Of a stretch of 64,000 bases of DNA, positions 58,401 through 64,000 are shown piece after piece. The notes beneath the pieces are model-generated. The model was not told the origin of the DNA. It ran no database searches and saw only the letters and a program-made list of their open reading frames with translations. The stretch's first letter is position 1. Each line of letters starts with the position of its first letter. This stretch comes from Antedon mediterranea (lineage: Eukaryota; Echinodermata; Crinoidea; Comatulida; Antedonidae). The position numbers and the translations under genes were made by a program. Where the stretch lies: positions 3,417,001 to 3,481,000 of the forward strand of contig NC_092677.1 in assembly GCF_964355755.1 (NCBI RefSeq), in the 5' to 3' direction.

Positions 58401-59045
58401 TGCCTCCTCCTGTGGATGGTTGATTTGTGTCACGTGTTGCATCCGTTTTCAGTAAACTTTCTATGCTAAAGTCAGTAGATTCGAAGAAAACAATCAGTTC
58501 ACTACAGGGCGTTACGGGCTTCAGAACACTAAACACCGGATTCCCTAAACAATAAAAAAATACGGAATATTATAAATAACATCATCATGGTCTCTCTATA
58601 TATAGGTATATCACACTTTTTGTCACATAAAGTTTGATGGTGTAGACAGAGCTTAAGGTATTAAATGGTCACTCATTGCAACAAGCGTTCATTTAAGCTT
58701 GGTTCCCACTTACGTAAGAAGCGTACCGCAAGTAATTTGACCAATCACGACCCGATGGATCATTCGAACCGTTGCTTGCGATTGGTCAACTCACCTACGG
58801 ATACAGTGCGCCTACGTACGTCGATGTGTCTAAGTTGGAACTATGCTTAAATGAATGGTAATTTATAATCAATATAAACAAATATCTTTATGAACTAAAA
58901 TGAATTTACCTTTGACCTTTGACGCAATAACATTTGCATCTTGACGTCTGGAGGTTGACTGTATGAACCGGACCCAGTTACATCTACGAACCATCGAGTC
59001 ATCACTTGCTAGGAACACTTCAAAACTACCATAGCCATTACGTAC
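55423..59045 (-). CDS. PRDM14: PRDM-type PR-domain and C2H2 zinc-finger protein, PRDM14-like, partial
   Basis: Minus-strand exons 58910-59045, 58398-58544, 57883-58053, 57291-57460, 55923-56088 and 55500-55583 (or read through to the stop at 55423) keep phase at all joins. The first two encode the C-terminal half of a PR/SET-like domain (RCNWVRFIQS, then FSVLKPVTPCSELIVFF). The rest encode six C2H2 fingers in a 1+2+2+1 exon pattern. Fingers two to six read like vertebrate PRDM14 (SSSLNTHRRIHSGEKPH, FTASSNLYYHKMTH, FPTPGDLKSHMYVHNG). PRDM14 is a DNA-binding transcriptional regulator of pluripotency, germ cells and neural fate. The PR-domain start and N-terminus are not visible. The last exon ends with a good donor (ATG|GTAAGC), but no further exon is evident. 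Reading through adds about 25 residues. Orthology is a judgement by eye. Confidence 0.85.
56204..56345 (+). mobile_element. MITE-A, diverged copy
   Basis: TTTAAGCTTGGCTCCTATTT at the left, the CCAATCACAAGCGACG / GTGATTGGTC mirrored core, and a decayed right arm (GTAAGTCCTTGC). Confidence 0.7.
56417..57232 (+). mobile_element. MITE-B split by a LINE fragment
   Basis: The left half (56417-56482) ends in GTGCCCAAATATG. The right half resumes at about 57141 with GGTACAGTAGTGATATGAC and ends AGTATAGATAGAGCTAAG. The interrupted centre is where the family consensus reads AAATATGGTAGTG. The right end lies 58 bp from the donor of exon 57291-57460. Confidence 0.85.
56483..57140 (+). mobile_element. 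5'-truncated LINE inserted in MITE-B
   Basis: Encodes the reverse-transcriptase C-terminus (YLGTIIDNKLKWES, then KASQRLYFLRKLKQIRVD, then DPTHPLHYCYNLNRSG) up to the TAA at 56964-56966. A 3' UTR with a TTTTTAA-rich stretch follows, ending in TTGAATCTTGAATC, a short tandem tail typical of L2/CR1-type elements. It belongs to a different family from the LINE at 39074-41638. Confidence 0.85.
58183..58254 (-). tRNA. tRNA-like gene or tRNA pseudogene, anticodon AUC
   Basis: 72 nt fold as a cloverleaf. The acceptor GCCCTAG/TTTGGGC has one mismatch and a wobble pair. The D arm is GTC...GAC, the anticodon stem TCTGC/GCGGA is fully paired, and the loop is ATATCAA. The T arm CCGGG-TTCGAAT-CTCGT has one mismatch. 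The A box (TGGTCTAATGG) and B box (GGTTCGAATCT) match pol III promoters, and a T5 run follows within 5 nt. Anticodon AUC would read Asp GAU, whereas normal eukaryotic tRNA-Asp has GUC. The mismatches and anticodon favour a pseudogene or SINE head. Confidence 0.5.
58584..58656 (+). mobile_element. MITE-B right half
   Basis: ATCATCATGGTCTCTCTATAT through GATGGTGTAGACAGAGCTTA. The left half is missing. It sits 40 bp upstream of the acceptor of exon 58398-58544. Confidence 0.78.
58692..58853 (+). mobile_element. MITE-A copy in PRDM-like intron
   Basis: TTTAAGCTTGGTTCCCACTT at the left. The mirrored core TTTGACCAATCACGA / GCGATTGGTCAACTC follows. The right end is diverged (AAGTTGGAACTATGCTTA). 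Confidence 0.8.
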
Positions 59046-59570
59046 CTATACGGGTAAATAGGAACATACACATAATAGAAATGTACGTACCTATACGGGT
59101 AAATAGGAACATACACATAATAGAAATGTACGTACCTATACGGGTAAATAGGAACATACACATAATAGAAATGTACGTACCTATACGGGTACATAGGAAC
59201 ATACACATAATAGAAATGTACGTACCTATACGGGTAAATAGGAACATACACATAATAGAAATGTACGTACCTATACGGGTAAATAGGAACATACACATAA
59301 TAGAAATGTACGTACCTATACGGGTAAATAGGAACATACACATAATAGAAATGTACGTACCTATACGGGTAAATAGGAACATACACATAATAGAAATGTA
59401 CGTACCTATACGGGTAAATAGGAACATACACATAATAGAAATGTACGTATCTACGGGTAAATAAAAACATAGGTCTACACCATAATTAGAAATGTACGAA
59501 TCTACGGATAAATAAAACATACACCATAATAGAAAATTACGAAACTACGGGTAAATCAAAACATAAGGCA
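59039..59570. repeat. 45-bp minisatellite at the PR-domain exon boundary
   Basis: Nine near-identical units (starts at 59040, 59085, and so on to 59400), then about three decayed ones to about 59570. On the minus strand each unit reads ATTTACCCGTATAG|GTACGTAC, a 3' splice-site-like stretch fused to a 5' splice-site-like one. The first unit overlaps the acceptor of the PR-domain exon (59045). Because the unit is 15 codons, long frames stay open on both strands, but they are not considered genes. Confidence 0.93.
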
Positions 59571-62500
59571 TGTTATCTCTAATAGTAAAACATCAATATT
59601 CTTTATAATGTTATGTATAGGTTCAATCGTTCAAACTAAGTTTTTACGAGGGTAGTCATGCGCAGAGTAGAGTTATCGCTAACATTGGTGGGTATAGGAA
59701 CCAACTTAACTCCGTATAAAAATATCGTCAAATCTTAAATTTTATTTATTTGAAAAAAGTTTAACAATTTGTTTTTATTTAAAAAAAGAAGTATTGAAAT
59801 CTTGATTGGAGATTTGTAGTGGTATTTTTGCACTCGCCATGATCCTGTCTATGGGAATTAAAATCAGTTGGGCCCGTAGATATTGGTAATTGGAGGCCTG
59901 AAGATGACAATTTAAACGGTAATATATCATATTTTGAAGTTAACCATAACGAACTTTTAACTATAAATTGATTGAAAATAAAGTGTGGTGTTTGAAGGTG
60001 AATTGATAAAATAAACGTTTCAATTGGGAGCTAGCTTTCAATTAATAGTTGAAATAGCCGTAAAGAGAAATATTTACAGTACGGTCGTTAAAACGCAATC
60101 TTAATCAATAGAAATCCACGTTATGTTTATAATCGTTCCGTGTTTTGTTTGTAAAATGCCGACTATAAATGTGTGAAGTATTGGTGAGATTTATGCGAGT
60201 TTAGGACTTTCATTGGCTTCACCCCGTGAACCAATCTACCCTGGTCAGTAAGCCACGACGTTTTGGATCATAAATCGACGACGGCGGGGACTTAAAATTA
60301 ACCACAGTTAGAGGGACACAACAAAACTTGATAGAAGATAGTAAACACAGTAATGCTGGTCGCACGCAACCTTCGGTTGCCCAGACTGTGATATAATAAA
60401 TAAAAGATTTTATACGATTTAATTGGTGTTGAAACTGACGACGGACGTAAGTGTGGACAAGTAAACTATGGGAATTGAAAAAGAGCAATAAAAAGGACAG
60501 ACGATGAAATTATGTCCAGTCCATCTTGTTTTTAAAAGTATATTGAAAACATTTGTATTGTGTATACGACACTTGTAGTTTAACACTTTAATACAATACT
60601 TTATATTCTGTTCAATATACATGAAATACATATGAAAAATTTAATATACAATAAGTTATAACATATACTTTCCCATTACACTTGACCGTAATGGTAATCT
60701 ACTATTTTATAGCAACACTTCAGCCGTTTCTCCACTGTATCTATTTCCGAAGTATCATAGAAATTTGCTAATACATAATCACATGTGTTTCACATGTATC
60801 TAGTAGTAAGTAACATTGCATATGTTACAGGCAGTAGGCCTACATGTGATACAAATGTTATACTGTGTTATAAAAAAATCACGATACTTTGGAAATAGGT
60901 ATGTGGAGATACAGCACTGGGAAATTTATATAACAAACAAACGTAGTCAAAATTCAGGATTCAGATGCCATTTTTGGGCACTATATTGGATCCAAGATGG
61001 CGGCTATTTTTAAAATCCTTCTTTATATGACCATCCCCGTCATTTTTATACTCCATCTGTATGGGGGGGGGGGGGGGTGAGTGCTAATATATATATCCAT
61101 GCAAATATGATGGAGAGATAGATACGATCAGTTCCTTTAAAGACTATAGTCACCTCATGGTTCAATGTATACGATTGTGCGTTGGTGATTTATCCGGTAT
61201 GACATGTTGTTTGAGTATACAAGCACCATATTTTAAGTTAAGTCGAAGACCAATTAGTAATGACAACAATAATGAAAATGTGACCAGAATCTGCCTACTA
61301 AACCTGCGATGTGCAATAATAGGATCGTGATTTACGCGTCCAACTATAAACAGATTATTGCGCCAAGTGCGCTCCATAGTGAAAGTATATTGCGTCCGAT
61401 GATGTTTTAAAATATATTTGATTTTGATAATTAAAAAAAAACTAAGAAATCAGATAAAAAGTATTTTATTTCATGGAGACTCATATGTTAACTAATTGTA
61501 TAATTGATTAAATGTTTTAATAGATTACAAGTTCGCAGTGATCTATTGTTAAATAAAAAAAACCCGAATTATTTGTGACTTTTATTTATTTTAAATTTAT
61601 AAATCTCCATGATTTAAAAATCGATACAATTGGAGATAGTCTATGCCTAATTTGATTAAATAACGAGACAATCCTGAAAAAAGGTTAATCAAATTAAAAT
61701 TAAATTCTTTAAACTTTTGTTCTTTTTAAAATACATTAGTTAAAATTATATAACTTTGCACACATTAATCGTCACCAGACAACATCAATAATAGTTTGAG
61801 CCTTGGGGATCATCAAATACCAACAACATTATTAACCATTATACGTGTGGTCCGCCATACCTAACCAGCTATTTATCAGATGTTACGTAATGGTTATCTA
61901 AACAGGTCATCGCCCTAGTTTGACAAGGAGTGAACAAGCTAATAAAGATCGTCTACAAGTAAGGTAACCATCACTCGATTACACACGACGAAAACGATTT
62001 GTGACGACTTAAAACGCCCAAAGGGACGGTGAATGGCCATTAATGTCGGGCCTACCCTTGTGCTCAGGGTATGGCACGAGGTGTGAACCCAATAGCGCCA
62101 TTCCAGATGTCACAATGATTTGATAATTGATAAGATGAATGGAACACAACAACAAAAGTTACTGCTAACTCCATGACTACCATGACCCTCCATGACCCCT
62201 TTCCCATGTTTTTAATTTCCATAAAAATGCTCTGGCCTTACTCCTTTATATTTCATATTACTTTTTAAAACAATTCAGATTTTAAGTTTTATTTAAATGG
62301 GCCTAATTAATAATTCAGCTGAAAGTGGGGGGAGAGTGACTTTTCGTATATTTAGGCGCTCGACGTGGATAGAAAAAAACTGTCAATATTATAAATTAAA
62401 TAACCCTAAAGAAGTAGGTCTATTTTACGATGTCATATCACTAATATGTTTGGGCATATTACTACCATAGTTGGGTACTGTCTACAAAAACAACATAGGT

Positions 62501-63860
62501 GAAATAAAACATGTGTGTAGCACAGTGAACCTGACCAACACATGACAGATGTTGCATTGTTTTACCAATCAGTGAGATTAGTGTTTACAAACATAGATAA
62601 AATTGTAACGTTAATGGTGTTTCCCAAAATATAATATGACCTATTGGATTTTTAGTTTTCAGTCAATTTTGAATTCAGGTACGTGGAGCACGAAGGTATA
62701 ACATTTGTTATTTACTCTTGTAGGCTATGTTGTTGCGACTGACCCGACTATCGACAATTGAGATTTTGTTTTACACGAGTTCTTTTTATGTACAGACCTT
62801 ATTATGATAACTGGAATGTTTATGCAGTGTTATTTCTAAAACCTGTCCTTTTATTAATTAATTCAATCAATTTGTTTTATTTTGGCACATTGGTTGAAAT
62901 AAAGCGTGATCAATTTAGACTAAACGATTGAATTTACATAATAAATGTTTTTTTTTTATTACTCGTGTGTTTAGTTAGGTGATTTTTTAAGAATTAAAGC
63001 TTAGTTTCAATTGGTATGATTCTTTAATACTCTTGTCTTCATTACTGTTTTCACCACTGATTCTTAGATTTAATATTTAGCCTAACCATGCAAGGAAGGC
63101 GGTTATAAAGAAAAAGAAAAGCGTATAGATAGATAATAATGTCAATATTATAAATAAACGTGCGGCCTTTTTCATTATTCACCGAAAAGCCGTTTTGCTG
63201 GTTTATTCACAGATCAAAGGCATGGTTTATTTGACTTTCACTGTATCAGTCGTAAGCCTACAGTACAAGAAAAAAAAGCTGCCTAGAATACTAAATAGAG
63301 ATTACAGGCGATTGTCGCCGCACAGGTGTACATCAATGGATGCGACAAAAGCAGGCCTAGCGAATAAACACAATTATTTGTTTGTTTATTTACCCAATCA
63401 TCAGACGATTAATTGAGCAGAGATATACAAGCCCAACACAACAATTGGACGATAATCTCCTGAGCCTAGCCAACTCGATTCCTCACTAAACAAAACAACT
63501 ACACACTTTTAATTCGTAAATAAACCATCAAAGTTAAAGCTTTTGTGTTCATGGTAAATAAACCTAATATTTTTTACAAACCAATTAAGTTTCTTTTAAA
63601 AATAGAAAATAATTCTTTGGAACAGATTTACAAAAAAAATATATAAATATAATAGGCAATTACATCTTATACCCCTTTTGTCAGGAAGAGAAAACATTTT
63701 ATTTATATTTTCATTATTATACATTTTAATTATCTATATTATAATTATATATTTATTTTTTTAAGGAAATAAAAATTCTAAATTGAATAGAATTGAAGAT
63801 GCGCATTACAAAATTCGATTGAATAAAATATACAACAAATACAAAAACAGTAGCTATAAT
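59571..63860. other. Region without recognised gene
   Basis: No exon of the PRDM-like gene or any other gene could be supported on either strand. A MITE-B remnant lies near 62435-62485. A G15 run is at 61063-61077. AT-rich sequence predominates from 62.8 kb onward. Confidence 0.5.
61063..61077 (+). repeat. Poly-G run
   Basis: Fifteen consecutive G after CTGTAT. It is prone to length error in sequencing and can adopt four-stranded structure. Confidence 0.9.
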
Positions 63861-63867
63861 GCAATAA

Positions 63868-64000
63868 ATCTATTTACAGGAATAATCATCTATTTACACG
63901 ACTAATCAGCTATTTACACGAAATAATAATCTATTTACACGAATAATCAGCTATTTACACGAAATAATAATCTATTTACACGAATAATCAGCTATTTATC
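63868..64000 (+). repeat. ~20-42-bp tandem repeat running off the window
   Basis: ATCTATTTACACGAATAATC alternates with AGCTATTTACACGAAATAAT. The array is still perfect at the last base, so its full length is unknown. Confidence 0.9.

Noticed and set aside
59006-59520. 150-160-codon frames on both strands of the 45-bp array
   Set aside because: The unit length is a multiple of three, and several frames are open at once. The frame continuous with the PR-domain exon meets a stop at the first unit, so this is intron.
60219-60488. 89-codon minus-strand frame as a possible 5' exon of the PRDM-like gene
   Set aside because: No PR-domain or other motif could be recognised and no well-placed donor links it to 59045.

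Overview
This is eukaryotic, intron-rich, AT-rich DNA, most likely from a marine deuterostome. An echinoderm fits best: there are abundant AGGCCTA-type words, a foldback transposon built like the sea urchin TU elements, tRNA-derived SINEs, and gene families with clear bilaterian relatives. The species cannot be named from the sequence. I rebuilt all genes by joining exons at GT/AG sites and checking that the phases match.  Layout. (1) 454-6249 (+) is the 3' nine exons of an LPCAT1/2-type lysophosphatidylcholine acyltransferase with EF hands. Its first two exons lie upstream of the window. (2) 6250-13864 is intergenic and holds a foldback element (7648-10012) and a SINE. (3) 13865-26242 (-) is a complete 11-exon paralogue (517 codons plus stop), tail to tail with the first. 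Its introns hold a LINE fragment, a SINE, and a transposon carrying a broken Myb/SANT-like gene. (4) 27847-28880 is a 33-bp palindromic minisatellite. (5) 29194-34589 (+) is a six-exon SLC16/monocarboxylate-transporter-like MFS gene (451 aa) whose introns are packed with MITEs. (6) 37794-38726 is a 0.93-kb element with perfect 41-bp inverted ends. (7) 39074-41638 (-) is a 5'-truncated LINE with an open reverse transcriptase frame, inserted in a MITE. (8) 42306-50134 (+) is a two-exon two-pore-domain K+ channel (441 aa) with a long M2-M3 loop like TRESK. Its intron contains a 63-bp minisatellite. (9) 55423-59045 (-) is a PRDM-type gene (part of a PR domain plus six C2H2 fingers, PRDM14-like) whose first visible exon abuts a 45-bp tandem array. 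(10) 59.5-64 kb shows no recognisable gene.  How the parts relate. The four host loci have no evident shared pathway: lipid remodelling in the ER, a solute carrier, a background K+ channel and a transcription factor. What unites the window is its mobile DNA. Two MITE families recur throughout, here called MITE-A (ends AAGCTTGGTTCCCACTAG) and MITE-B (ends AGCTCTGTCTACACTATC). They are nested with each other and with LINEs, and many sit only 12-60 bp downstream of 5' splice sites. Other notable points are a probable gene-conversion tract confined to one LPCAT exon, a tandem array of zero-exon-like splice motifs at the PRDM gene, and a coding repeat of kinase-site motifs in the K+ channel loop.
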